NCBI GenBank assembly: GCA_027704905.1
Contig: CM051000.1
Span: 11,097,842-11,161,841 of the forward strand
Length of the DNA: 64,000 bases
Direction: 5' to 3'
From: Muraenolepis orangiensis
Lineage: Eukaryota > Chordata > Actinopteri > Gadiformes > Muraenolepididae
Below, one piece after another: positions 12,267-24,309 of the stretch. The notes beneath the pieces are model-generated. The model was not told the DNA's origin. It saw nothing but the letters and a program-made list of their open reading frames with translations, and did no database searches. A program made the translations under genes and the position numbers. Numbering within the stretch: the stretch's first letter is position 1; every line of letters starts with the position of its first letter.

Positions 12267-12489
12267 CTACACGATACTCATGACTTATTTGGAGATAGTT
12301 ACGGATCAAAACAACGAGTCATCAAGTAAAGAATGTAAACATAACTTGATGTACTGACTGGATTGTATAGACTTTAGACTATAGGCTTAAGCTTTGAGCC
12401 AAGCTTGCTTTGCAGTGCCTTTCAAAATGATATAATTGGCAGCAAGTCATTGCAAAGGCTGTAATTGGTCCTGCTAATGAAAGAATATA

Positions 12490-12558
12490 TATCATTTCAT
12501 ATATATATATCTATCTCTCTATATATATATATATATATATATAGAGAGATATATATAG

Positions 12559-12597
<39 letters not shown>
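12490..12597. repeat. AT-rich low-complexity block with (ATA)n
   Basis: (AT)n and TATAGAGAGATATA palindromic stretches, then about twelve ATA units (12561-12597). Confidence 0.85.
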
Positions 12598-12599
<2 letters not shown>

Positions 12600-12673
12600 T
12601 TTTGTCAAAGGGAACCTTGGAAAACTGTTGCCAGGTAACAGGTACACTTCACCTATTCACTAAAGCTACAAAG

Positions 12674-12675
<2 letters not shown>

Positions 12676-12725
<50 letters not shown>
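12676..12725. repeat. (CA)n microsatellite
   Basis: Uninterrupted CA array of about 25 units. Confidence 0.95.
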
Positions 12726-12727
<2 letters not shown>

Positions 12728-13105
12728 CCCGGTGCTACCACAGACACAAAAGACGTGGAACAGTGGAATTGAATTCAACTGTAGCACCCTATCCTAGAGA
12801 GAGACCGACTGTTTACCCAGTAGTGGGTGGGATAAAAAGGCTGTCTTATGGATCTTTACGCGCTCACGCCTCGTGACGACGTAAAGATCAGCGCCAGACA
12901 CTTTGGCCGTAGAAGCGCCAACGGTGTGCGGAGCACTGGAGCCCATGTCCTTCCATTGCTCTCTGCCTGTCTGCCTGGCAGCACACGGCGATGAAATATC
13001 ACCGGCTCCTCAGTTGGAACTATCACACTCCCCATCTATTGTTTGACCTAAATGCATAGTGATTAACGGACACTCCCGCCCCTCTTCCCCAAACACCTGC
13101 AACGC

Positions 13106-13204
<99 letters not shown>

Positions 13205-13552
13205 AAAACACACCCACGAAACACACCCACAAAACACACACATGCACAAAATATACACACACACCACACAACACACAGACAAACACACACATACACAAAA
13301 GACACACACACGCACAAAACACACACAAAACACACACACAAACACACACACAAAACACACATACAGAAAACACACACACAACACACAAAACACACAAACT
13401 CACACACACACACATATACAAAGCACACCACACAACGCACACACACAAAACACACACATACACAAAAGACACACACAAAACACACACAAAACACACATAC
13501 AGAAAACACACACACACAAAACACACCACACAACGCACGCCCACAAAACACA

Positions 13553-13626
<74 letters not shown>
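13106..13626. repeat. Large compound (CA)n / ACACAAA satellite-like array
   Basis: About 520 bases: a pure (CA)n block, then degenerate ACACAAAACAC-type repeats with ACACCACACAACGCAC variants that recur within the block, then another pure (CA)n block. The long Thr-His and Cys-Val reading frames here are products of the repeat, not genes. Confidence 0.95.
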
Positions 13627-13628
<2 letters not shown>

Positions 13629-13853
13629 TGAGGAGCTTCCATGCAATGAATGGTTATCATTGGGTAGATCTCTCTGGAGGTGGAGGGAAGTGAATAGTGT
13701 TGGATTAGGAAGTGGTAATGAATGTCCTGGTGAAGCACTGATTCACAAACCAAACATGCACAACATGCACGCCCCACCACACTGCTTCACACCTTTCAGC
13801 AGTCATAGAAACGGCAAGAAGCAAGTGGATCTGCAGACACATGCATGCACACA

Positions 13854-14340
<487 letters not shown>

Positions 14341-14453
14341 CTACCACAAACACATTAACACAAATATGCTGTAAGTAAAAATATGTGCAGCACAAATAGA
14401 CAGAGTATGATGTATAGGTACATTAAAATGGAAACATGCACGCACACGCACAC

Positions 14454-14454
<1 letters not shown>

Positions 14455-14545
<91 letters not shown>
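14455..14545. repeat. (CA)n microsatellite
   Basis: Pure CA array of about 45 units. Confidence 0.95.
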
Positions 14546-14549
<4 letters not shown>

Positions 14550-14839
14550 GTATAACCTCCACAATCAAACCCTGCATCTCCAGATGACAAAGCACAAAAA
14601 CTGACATCAAGCCCTGCAAACAATGATCCTGTCTTCCCCTCAAGCTGTTCTTCTCCCCTCCCGTATCCCACTTTATGCCTGAGGATTGTTATCATCCCCA
14701 GCGATTTCCCCGGCTCCACCACTGCACCATACTAAATCTGATCCATCGCCTCGCCACTTAAAGCCCACCATAGAGACGGGATACTCACCAGGACCCTCAT
14801 GCAGAGAATTCTAATTCGGGCAGCTCCATGTTGCCAAGG

Positions 14840-15270
14840 GAAATTCAAAACTGCACCGAGGCAGGACTCGAAGGCGAGCGAGAGCAGGTGGGGTGGGGGG
14901 GGTTGGGGGTGTACGACGGTTGCGGGGCAGGGTGGTGGTGGGGGAGAGGGGGGGGAGTTGAGGGAAGGGAGGAGGAGGTGTACGACTGGAGGAAGGACGG
15001 ATCTCAGATGCAGGAGGAGAGGATGGGGAAGGGGAAGAAGGGGCAGAGCGAGCGGGCTGCAGCAGCAGCAGCAGCAGCCCTGGATGTCCGTCTCAGAGGC
15101 ATGGCGCGGCGGAGCGGCGGTTGTAACGGGTCCTCTCCAGATGGGCGGCTAAATCCGGCCGCGGCGATGGGCTGACGTGCGAACGCGCAGGCGACTCCGC
15201 TGGCTCACACTCACTCACATGCATGCTGCTGCACCTCGCCGCCGAGACACACAGCGCTGGTGGCTGGGGC
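14840..15270 (-). promoter_or_regulatory. CpG-rich, G-rich block, candidate lingo1 promoter/first-exon region
   Basis: GC-rich sequence unlike the AT-rich surroundings, with many CpGs around 15090-15200 and 15230-15260, G-runs at about 14890-14960 and a CAG run near 15056-15078. It encloses the candidate upstream lingo1 exon end at 15219. The promoter role is inferred from composition and position. No clear TATA box was seen on the minus strand. Confidence 0.35.
15213..15230 (-). other. lingo1: Candidate upstream lingo1 exon end: start codon plus splice donor
   Basis: On the minus strand AGCAGC-ATG-CAT (ATG at 15224-15222) runs straight into GTGAGT at 15218-15213, a near-consensus donor. An A lies at -3 of the ATG. 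Joining this end to the acceptor at 3933 gives M-H-V-S-N-R-M in frame with the main lingo1 exon, parallel to the mammalian M-Q-V-S-K-R-M start. The implied intron is about 11.3 kb, and the sequence around it is GC- and CpG-rich. The 5' limit of the exon is not defined. This is inference from motif, frame and position; no transcript evidence is available here. Confidence 0.45.
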
Positions 15271-15470
<200 letters not shown>

Positions 15471-15803
15471 CAGTTGATGAGCAGGGCTGAAGGAGGAGCT
15501 GCAGTGCTCCGGGAGAATGTGAGGCAAGATGAGCAGCAGGAGAGAAAAACAGACTGTGTGTGTGTGTGAGAGTGTGTGTGTGCGTGCCTGCCTGCACGCG
15601 TGTGTGTGTGTGTTGTGGAGGGGCATGCATTGTTGAGTTTGCCTCGAGTTTCCCACCTAATTCAGCCCTGATTGGGTTTATCTGCACAAGAAGGATAGAG
15701 GGAGCCAGTGGGACAATGAAAGACAACATCAGAGTAATGAGCAGCTTTGGACGGAGGAGGGGACGGAGGAGGGTGTGTGCGTGTGAAAAGGGGACAAGGA
15801 GAG

Positions 15804-15899
15804 TGATGGAGAGAGAGAGAGCGTGAGAGGGAGAGAGTGAGAGAGAGTGAGAGAGCGAGAGAGAGGGAGAGAGCAAGAGCGAGCGAGAGCGAGAGCGAG

Positions 15900-15963
<64 letters not shown>

Positions 15964-15985
15964 CAAGTGAGCGAGAGAGAGAGGG
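15804..15985. repeat. Imperfect GA-rich array
   Basis: GAGAGAG units with GAGAGCGAGAGCGA and GAGTGAGA variants around a pure (GA)n core near 15903-15951. Confidence 0.9.
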
Positions 15986-16962
15986 TGAGAGTGACAGAGT
16001 GATGAATGTGGTTGACAGGGAAAGTGGGAGATGTGAAGAGAGAGAGAGCTTTGTAAACAGCTACAAATGCAATATGTGCGTTTCGGAAGGCGGGCGCCTG
16101 CTGCTACACGAAAAAAACAAATGGCGAATGTTGGCCGAGAGTCACGCGAAAGTTTTTAAAAAAAAAATCGTGTGGGGGACCAAAATTGAACAAGAAAAAA
16201 ATAAAATGGTGTTTTTTCCTTTCCCCCCTCCTCCCGGTGCTAATAGGACCCCTCTGTCTTCTCTCCCCACACCACCGGTGAGCACAGGCATCCATCGCTC
16301 AGAGGAGAGACCCTACAGTGGAGCAGATCAGCAGCTGCGGCTTAATGTGGCAAACCCATGTGGTGCCAGGCCCCACACACATCCATACTTGGTGGTGGGG
16401 GGTGGGTGTGGGGGGGGTGGTTTGATAGAGATAAGGCGGCGGGAGGATGAGACGTTCACTGGCTCTTGCGCAGAGGGGGGGGGGGTTAGGCGGGAAGGGG
16501 GGGGGACATGAAAAGGTGGCTGGACGCACCAAGGAACCGTATGATTTTAATGAGCTGAGCGTGGGGGGGAAATGTGTGTTGGCTGGTGTTCAGTATCATT
16601 CAACCAGGGAAATAGAAGGGGACTCTCCTTCCTTTCTTCTTAATCTGCACATGGGGAGGGATACACAGAACCATAGTGTTGCTATTGGACCACCATGGCC
16701 CACCATAGTCTCAGCATATAACCAACTCATTGTATCACTATAGATCTGCAGCTGCAAAAATCCATAGTGGAATGTAGTAGTCAGTCCATAAACAATTGTC
16801 GTATTGGGGAAGTGAAGCATGCATTGTGTAAAAAATATAAAAATATAAAAAATAATAAATATACTTACTTCCCCAGAGTAGTAAGACAGTATGTAAGCCT
16901 TTACCTCCCTGGTTCATGACACATTGGAGTGGTTCTCCAGGACATGGAAGGGGCCTATCATA

Positions 16963-17240
16963 CTTTGAAAATGAGCATACTATGAAAATGAGCATACTAT
17001 GAATATGAGCATACTATGAAAATTAGCCTACTATGAAAATGAGCATACTATGAAAATTAGTAAACTATGAAATTAGCATACTATCAATATGAGCATGCGA
17101 TAAAGATGACTATACTATGAAAATGAGCATACTACAAAAATGTGTATACTATGAAAGTGTGGATACTAGGAAAATTAGCATACTGTGAAAATGTGTATAC
17201 TATAAAAGTGTGGATACTAGGAAAATGAGCTACTATGACT
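16963..17240. repeat. Minisatellite, unit about 16-17 bp (ACTATGAAAATGAGCAT)
   Basis: About sixteen degenerate copies of an ACTATGAAAATGAGCAT-type unit in head-to-tail order. Most of the array is carried again at about 19128-19390 in the second copy of the tandem duplication. Confidence 0.85.
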
Positions 17241-17939
17241 ATGAACTACCTGAGAGCAGCACCCGGCATGGTTTAGACATCACAGCGGCGCTATGCGTCA
17301 CCTCTCTTTAAATCTAACATTAGGAAGACTCGAGTGAACTTGAACTACTACTACTGACAACGTCAACAACCAGCCAACAATAGCCAGGAATGGCGGTGCT
17401 CTGTTTAACCACTGCCTCCCCAGACTAAAGTAAGAGCTTCTCCTGTGATGAATATCCACCCCCTGCCACTCAGATGTGTCCCATATTTCAGTTACAGCTA
17501 AAAAAAAAACCTCTCTCAAATCCCAAGCATCTGTGATCTCTGCCTTTTGAGCCCTGCCTTGTCAAACATGTGAGTTCATTCCTCTATTTAATAAAATACA
17601 CTGGCATCCCCTAGCAAAAAGAATAATTACAGCTTATGCAAACACAAAACTGCCTTGAATATGTACTATTATTTTCCGGAGGTATTTATGCAGATTAATT
17701 TAATAATTTGGCTTGCATGAATTGTGGCATTCATAATTGTAATGGATGAACTGAATGTTCCCTAAAAGTAAGTAGTGCTGGTACATTCACTTACACATGT
17801 GTGGTTTGGTTTAAGGTACCACACTGACTTGAAGTAAGCCAATACACCAATCTGTGATTGGGTGACATGTATCACATGGTACCACACTGACTTGAAGTAA
17901 GCCAATGACTGACTAAAGTCAGTGTAAGACACTGACTTT

Positions 17940-18120
17940 AAATTACATTACATTACATCACATTACATTCATTTAGCAGTTGCTTTTGTCCAAAGCGACT
18001 TACAATAGTGCATTCAACAAAGGTAGGTAAGAGAACAACTCGTCACCAGAAGTCAAAAGTGCATTTCATACCTAACAAGTCTCCAAGAACTGTACCAGTG
18101 CTCAGGTAAAAGTACAATAA
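17940..18120. repeat. Dispersed teleost-type repeat (TTTAGCAG..TTTTGTCCAAAGCGACTTAC)
   Basis: Begins with ATTACATTACATT and carries the CCAAAGCGACTTACA motif, then AGAGAACAACTCGTCACCAG and GTGCTCAGGTAAAAGTACAA. A second copy at about 20085-20270 lies in the tandem duplicate, and a third at 31376-31680 is more diverged. Family name not assigned. Confidence 0.8.
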
Positions 18121-18353
18121 GTTGGACAGTAGTTCACATTGTGTGCAGTATTTCTAAGAGTATGAGTTCTTTATTTAATTGTTGTCTTTTTTGGTGTGCT
18201 ACATAAGACGGTTTATGTGAAGTAACATGTTTTGAGCTGCAAAGCATTTTAATGCATAACAAGCAGGCATATCAGCTGTGTATCAGTGGGTACAGCGGAA
18301 CACATGAATACAGTTAAGGTCTTTGAATGTGTTCCCTCTGGCCCTGGCACAGA

Positions 18354-18354
18354 A

Positions 18355-18441
<87 letters not shown>
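18354..18441. repeat. (ACGC)n(CA)n array, copy 1
   Basis: Alternating purine-pyrimidine ACGC units followed by (CA)n; Z-DNA prone. The counterpart in copy 2 is longer. Confidence 0.93.
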
Positions 18442-18443
<2 letters not shown>

Positions 18444-20084
18444 GGCCCTCTACTCCCACAGTGATAACAATCCCAATCCATCCCTTAATTTCTCATTAAA
18501 TATTTGATTGGTCTAGCATGGGAATTGAACCTCTAACAGTTACAGTACAGTATTAGACGCACAATACAGTAGTCTGACACATTATTCGACAGTTAATATG
18601 AGATAATACTCAAAAATCATTATGTCAATGTGTTAAAAGGTAAAGACCACAATCGGATCAAACTTGCAATTGCACATGCAATTTAACTTGAACCTTGAAT
18701 ATTCTACTCTAAAACATTTGACAATTTGATAGTTTAAAGGTGCTGTAGATAACATTTAACTGATATTATTTGAGTGTGCGCTGTGAGAATACCCGTTTCT
18801 TGTTGACTGCGCCTGCCTTCTGTGAGACTATTTTGATTTTAGAAAGCTCCCTTGTCATTTCCGACCAATCACAGCACATCTCTTCCCTGGTTGGTTCTGA
18901 GAATCCATCTTTCCTGTCACTCAAAGAAGAGTGAAATGCAACACTTTTCAATGGGAGAGAAACGTTGGGAGGGAGGAAGGGAGCAGAAATGGGAGGTTTA
19001 GGTTTTGGTTTAGTTTCCAAATCTTGCTCTCTTCCACTCTTTTCTGCTCTCTTTACAACTCCCGAACCACCGAAGCACTTTTAATGTAATTTTTGGGGAC
19101 AAATTGATATCAAATTGATATCAATGTAAAAATGAGCATACTATGAATATGAGCATACTATGAAAATTAGCCTACTATGAAAATGAGCATACTATGAAAA
19201 TTAGTAAACTATGAAATTAGCATACTATCAATATGAGCATGCGATAAAGATGACTATACTATGAAAATGAGCATACTACAAAAATGTGTATACTATGAAA
19301 GTGTGGATACTAGGAAAATTAGCATACTGTGAAAATGTGTATACTATAAAAGTGTGGATACTAGGAAAATGAGCTACTATGACTATGAACTACCTGAGAG
19401 CAGCACCCGGCATGGTTTAGACATCACAGCGGCGCTATGCGTCACCTCTCTTTAAATCTAACATTAGGAAGACTCGAGTGAACTTGAACTACTACTACTG
19501 ACAACGTCAACAACCAGCCAACAATAGCCAGGAATGGCGGTGCTCTGTTTAACCACTGCCTCCCCAGACTAAAGTAAGAGCTTCTCCTGTGATGAATATC
19601 CACCCCCTGCCACTCAGATGTGTCCCATATTTCAGTTACAGCTAAAAAAAAAAACCTCTCTCAAATCCCAAGCATCTGTGATCTCTGCCTTTTGAGCCCT
19701 GCCTTGTCAAACATGTGAGTTCATTCCTCTATTTAATAAAATACACTGGCATCCCCTAGCAAAAAGAATAATTACAGCTTATGCAAACACAAAACTGCCT
19801 TGAATATGTACTATTATTTTCCGGAGGTATTTATGCAGATTAATTTAATAATTTGGCTTGCATGAATTGTGGCATTCATAATTGTAATGGATGAACTGAA
19901 TGTTCCCTAAAAGTAAGTAGTGCTGGTACATTCAATTACACATGTGTGGTTTGGTTTAAGGTACCACACTGACTTGAAGTAAGCCAATACACCAATCTGT
20001 GATTGGGTGACATGTATCACATGGTACCACACTGACTTGAAGTAAGCCAATGACTGACTAAAGTCAGTGTAAGACACTGACTTT

Positions 20085-20270
20085 AAATTACATTACATTA
20101 CATCACATTACATTCATTTAGCAGTTGCTTTTGTCCAAAGCGACTTACAATAGTGCATTCAACAAAGGTAGGTAAGAGAACAACTCGTCACCAGAAGTCA
20201 AAAGTGCATTTCATACCTAACAAGTCTCCAAGAACTGTACCAGTGCTCAGGTAAAAGTACAATAAGTTGG
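20085..20270. repeat. Dispersed teleost-type repeat, duplicated copy
   Basis: Counterpart of 17940-18120 inside the second tandem copy; same motifs and order. Confidence 0.8.
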
Positions 20271-20498
20271 ACAGTAGTTCACATTGTGTGCAGTATTTCT
20301 AAGAGTATGAGTTCTTTATTTAATTGTTGTCTTTTTTGGTGTGCTACATAAGACGGTTTATGTGAAGTAACATGTTTTGAGCTGCAAAGCATTTTAATGC
20401 ATAACAAGCAGGCATATCAGCTGTGTATCAGTGGGTACAGCGGAACACATGAATACAGTTAAGGTCTTTGAATGTGTTCCCTCTGGCCCTGGCACAGA

Positions 20499-20499
20499 A

Positions 20500-20562
<63 letters not shown>

Positions 20563-20613
20563 CAGCACGCACGCACGCACGCGCACGCGCACACACACAC
20601 ACACACACACACA
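20499..20613. repeat. (ACGC)n(CA)n array, copy 2, expanded
   Basis: Same array as 18354-18441, but about 27 bases longer and interrupted by ACAGCACGC. This is the largest difference between the two tandem copies. Confidence 0.93.
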
Positions 20614-21839
20614 GTGGCCCTCTACTCCCACAGTGATAACAATCCCAATCCATCCCTTAATTTCTCATTAAATATTTGATTGGTCTAGCATGGGAATTGA
20701 ACCTCTAACAGTTACAGTACAGTATTAGACGCACAATACAGTAGTCTGACACATTATTCGACAGTTAATATGAGATAATACTCAAAAATCATTATGTCAA
20801 TGTGTTAAAAGGTAAAGACCACAATCGGATCAAACTTGCAATTGCACATGCAATTTAACTTGAACCTTGAATATTCTACTCTAAAACATTTGACAATTTG
20901 ATAGTTTAAAGGTGCTGTAGATAACATTTAACTGATATTATTTGAGTGTGCGCTGTGAGAATACCCGTTTCTTGTTGACTGCGCCTGCCTTCTGTGAGAC
21001 TATTTTGATTTTAGAAAGCTCCCTTGTCATTTCCGACCAATCACAGCACATCTCTTCCCTGGTTGGTTCTGAGAATCCATCTTTCCTGTCACTCAAAGAA
21101 GAGTGAAATGCAACACTTTTCAATGGGAGAGAAACGTTGGGAGGGAGGAAGGGAGCAGAAATGGGAGGTTTAGGTTTTGGTTTAGTTTCCAAATCTTGCT
21201 CTCTTCCACTCTTTTCTGCTCTCTTTACAACTCCCGAACCACCGAAGCACTTTTAATGTAATTTTTGGGGACAAATTGATATCAATGTAAATGGGGCTGT
21301 GTAGCTGTAATTAATATTAATGCGCTGACTGAGTCAGACGCACAAGCTAAGGTAGCATAGGTAAACGGGAGGGACGATTACTTGATACAATGCAAATGAG
21401 TATGCAAATGGTAGCGCAAACTCATTTGCTTTTAATGATTGGAAGATATAATTAAAGAGATTAGCCGGGAGACGCTGACCTCAACGTAACCCTATCTACC
21501 TTATCTTTTTTATTTGTTTTAATAAATATACCTGTTATACTGACCATACTTCAAAATGAATAAGAAAAGGCCGCTACGCAAAGTGAACAACGCTTCAAAC
21601 CAAATGTGAAATGATTGAAGTTTCAATTTCGCTTCAAATGGAAATCTCACCGCTGTTTATTGAAAAGCCAATATTCTCAATGTTTTTTGTTTTGTTTTTA
21701 TTGATTTATTTCAGGTTATCTCAACGTCAACAACATGATACCCCGGAAGCCATGTCCAGATGTCGTCAGACTGAATCAGCTTTGCACTGCCTACTCTGTA
21801 ATGGAGAAGCACTATTTTACTTTGAATACTTGGTGTTGT

Positions 21840-22230
21840 AGGTAAGATTTGAATGCTATTATTTGAGTGTAATTTGGTTCTAACGGACATAGCCACCCGT
21901 CATGCGCTGTGTGATAATAGTTTGTTTGGAATTCACTGAGCGTCTGCCTCAGACAATTTAGACAATTTAGATCTGAGGAAATGAGTCTCCCGGCTAATTT
22001 CTGACCAATCAATGCATGTCTTTCAGGATTATTCCTCGGAATCCATCTAGCATGTTAATCACAGGTACGTGAAATGCAAATTAGAAATGTAGAGGAGGGG
22101 GAGGGGACGTGGGACGTTCGGTCGTTCGGGTCGTTTGGATTGTTTGGGTTGTTTAGTTTAGAGAATCTTGCTCTCTTACACTCTTGTCTGCTCTCTTTCT
22201 CCTTACAACTCGCAAATCTTACCTACAGCA
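21840..22230. repeat. Diverged relative of the 18740-19080 / 20905-21240 block
   Basis: Shares ordered motifs with the end of the duplicated unit: TTATTTGAGTGT, CTGACCAATCA, GGAATCCATCT, GTGAAATGCAA, then a G-rich purine stretch, GTTTAGTTT, AATCTTGCTCTCTT and CTGCTCTCTTT..ACAACTC. Substitutions and indels are many, so this is an older copy of the same dispersed repeat, not part of the recent duplication. Confidence 0.75.
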
Positions 22231-22436
22231 ACTTTTAAGTTGTCTTTTGGCCTTTTTAATTATATTTGTGCACTTTTTGATTCTTTGACATTCAACATTC
22301 AGGTATTCTATTGACTTCATTTGCCTTCCCTGTGTATGAAATGCGCTATAGAAATCAAGCTGCAAGGCGTGTGGGCTGAAGAAGAGTCGGTCAGTTCAGA
22401 GGCGATTAAGGTTCAGCTGAGACCAAGAGCCTCCTC

Positions 22437-22627
<191 letters not shown>

Positions 22628-22964
22628 TTTACACACACTCACACACAAACTTTGAGAACAAGCAGTCTTGTGCAAATATCATTCAAGCAAATAGTGATTG
22701 TGTTTGTGGAGAAGGTAGATGGAGGAGACCAAGAGACAAGCGGTGTTATCACTTAGATAATTAACAGTAAAAAACCAGCCACATGGCTATATGGCTATCT
22801 GATGCTGTGCAGGCTGCAGGCTAAATGGGTACCAATTGGGGAAGCGCATTGGATTTTAATGGTGTGGGATCCAGATAAAACAAACATACAATTACAACAG
22901 GGATATCAGATGTGTTACGATCGATCCAACAGCGGATATACATGATTCATACATTTACATTAAA

Positions 22965-23051
22965 ACATTTGTAGCCATTTTTTATCGTTATTGATCGCAA
23001 ATACTGTATGCATCTATAAAGCCTTTTTGTTAACCCGACTTGACAGGGTTT
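22965..23051 (-). mobile_element. 87-bp dispersed element, copy on minus strand
   Basis: Its reverse complement matches 28976-29062 with about three differences over 87 bases (AAACCCTGTCAAGTCGGG start, GGCTACAAATGT end). The AAACCC end abuts a dinucleotide array here as in the other copy. No coding capacity; family not recognised. Confidence 0.75.
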
Positions 23052-23067
23052 GTGTGTGTGTGTGTGT

Positions 23068-23126
<59 letters not shown>
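23050..23126. repeat. (GT)n(CT)n microsatellite
   Basis: GT units followed by a pure CT array, directly abutting the 87-bp element. Confidence 0.93.
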
Positions 23127-23128
<2 letters not shown>

Positions 23129-23869
23129 ACTCTCGTCACGTATTAACTTTAAATGTCATTATTTATATTCCTACTGTTATTCTTGTCATAAGGATTTGAG
23201 AAGCTTAAACAATTAAAATAGCTGGATCAAAGGCTGCAGTGTGAGACAGCAATGGCATGAAACATGACATTGTTCAACATTATTTTCTCACTTCTATCAT
23301 CACTATCATACAGCAAGCAAGCAATGTAGGCTACGTATTGCCTGCTAATATTGAATGCATTTCAAAGAGGGAATAACGGCTCATGTGTCTATTCAGCAGC
23401 AAATTAACCTAACCGATTCTGACTTAAAAACAAGTTAGAGGTGAACAAATTCAATAATATCTCACCACAATACCATTAAAAGGAAGTTAGAGGCCGGCTA
23501 ACCCAATAATAGCCCTACAAGGATAGCATTAGCAGCTAACGCATCCTGCCAGCTAGTTATTCTTTCAACACATCGTCCGTCGCTGACAGGTGGTGCGGCA
23601 AGCCGCGTTCTCTTCTCCTCTTCTGCTGGCCTGCTGGTCCGTGATTGCTCCTTGCTTGTATATTTCAACTGAGATTACGGGTTTGAACCAAGACGACTAG
23701 AACCACTCCACACACACACCAGCACAACAAGCCTTGTCTCCGAAGATGCTGAGGAAAAGGGACCTACTTGGAATTGGCACTCCAGCAATCAGGGGGTTCA
23801 GTAACCTAGCAGCGGCAGACCTTCTCCAAAGCTCCACTGCATTACTAGTGACAATGCATGTCGAAACAC

Positions 23870-24095
23870 TCGTACACGCACGTACACACGCGCACACACA
23901 CACGTGCACGCACAGACACACACACACACACAGGTACACACACGCGTACATACACACACACACACACACATGTACACACGCACACATACACACACGCGCA
24001 AGCGCGCCCACACGTACACAGGCAGACACACACACACACGTACGCACACACAAAAACACACTCACACAAGCACACACAAACACATACACATGCAT

Positions 24096-24127
<32 letters not shown>

Positions 24128-24244
24128 GTACACAGGCAGACACACACACACATACAACCCCCCCCCCCACACACACACATACACACAAACACAAATACAC
24201 CCCCCCCACACACACAAAATACAACCCCCCCCACACACACACAC

Positions 24245-24287
<43 letters not shown>

Positions 24288-24290
24288 CCA
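23870..24290. repeat. Degenerate CA-rich array with poly-C interruptions
   Basis: About 420 bases of CA repeats broken by CGTACACG and GGCAGACA variants, and by C-runs at about 24158, 24200 and 24226. Long frames of Cys-Val or Thr-His here are repeat artefacts. Confidence 0.92.
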
Positions 24291-24309
24291 CACAAACACA
24301 CTGTGTAGG

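Larger units (their letters stand above)
16985..19127. repeat. Tandem segmental duplication, copy 1 (about 2.14 kb)
   Basis: The sequence starting AAAATGAGCATACTATGAAT at 16985 recurs at 19128 and stays near-identical to the end of the unit. It contains the minisatellite, AT-rich unique sequence (about 17540-17770), a 63-bp-spaced direct repeat (17815 and 17878), a TTTAGCAGTTGCTTTTGTCC-type dispersed repeat, an (ACGC)n(CA)n array, and a block near 18740-19080 related to 21840-22230. It ends at a doubled CAAATTGATAT just before copy 2. Confidence 0.93.
19128..21291. repeat. Tandem segmental duplication, copy 2 (about 2.16 kb)
   Basis: Near-identical to 16985-19127. The few differences seen by eye are one C/A substitution near 19935, one extra A in a poly-A run near 19645, a longer ACGC array with a CAGCACGC interruption (20499-20613), and a single rather than doubled CAAATTGATAT at its end. 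Copy 2 then runs into unrelated sequence (ATGGGGCTGTG). Either a very recent duplication or an assembly duplication. Confidence 0.93.

Noticed and set aside
13023..13646. Long open frames of repeated Cys-Val or Thr-His over CA arrays (also at 23697-24350, 22321-22764, 45471-45962, 50575-50945)
   Set aside because: They are translations of dinucleotide repeats, open on both strands and in several frames, with no domain or codon structure.
18766..19020. An 84-residue minus-strand frame repeated identically at 20938-21192
   Set aside because: Identical only because of the tandem duplication; it lies in a dispersed non-coding repeat and resembles no known protein.
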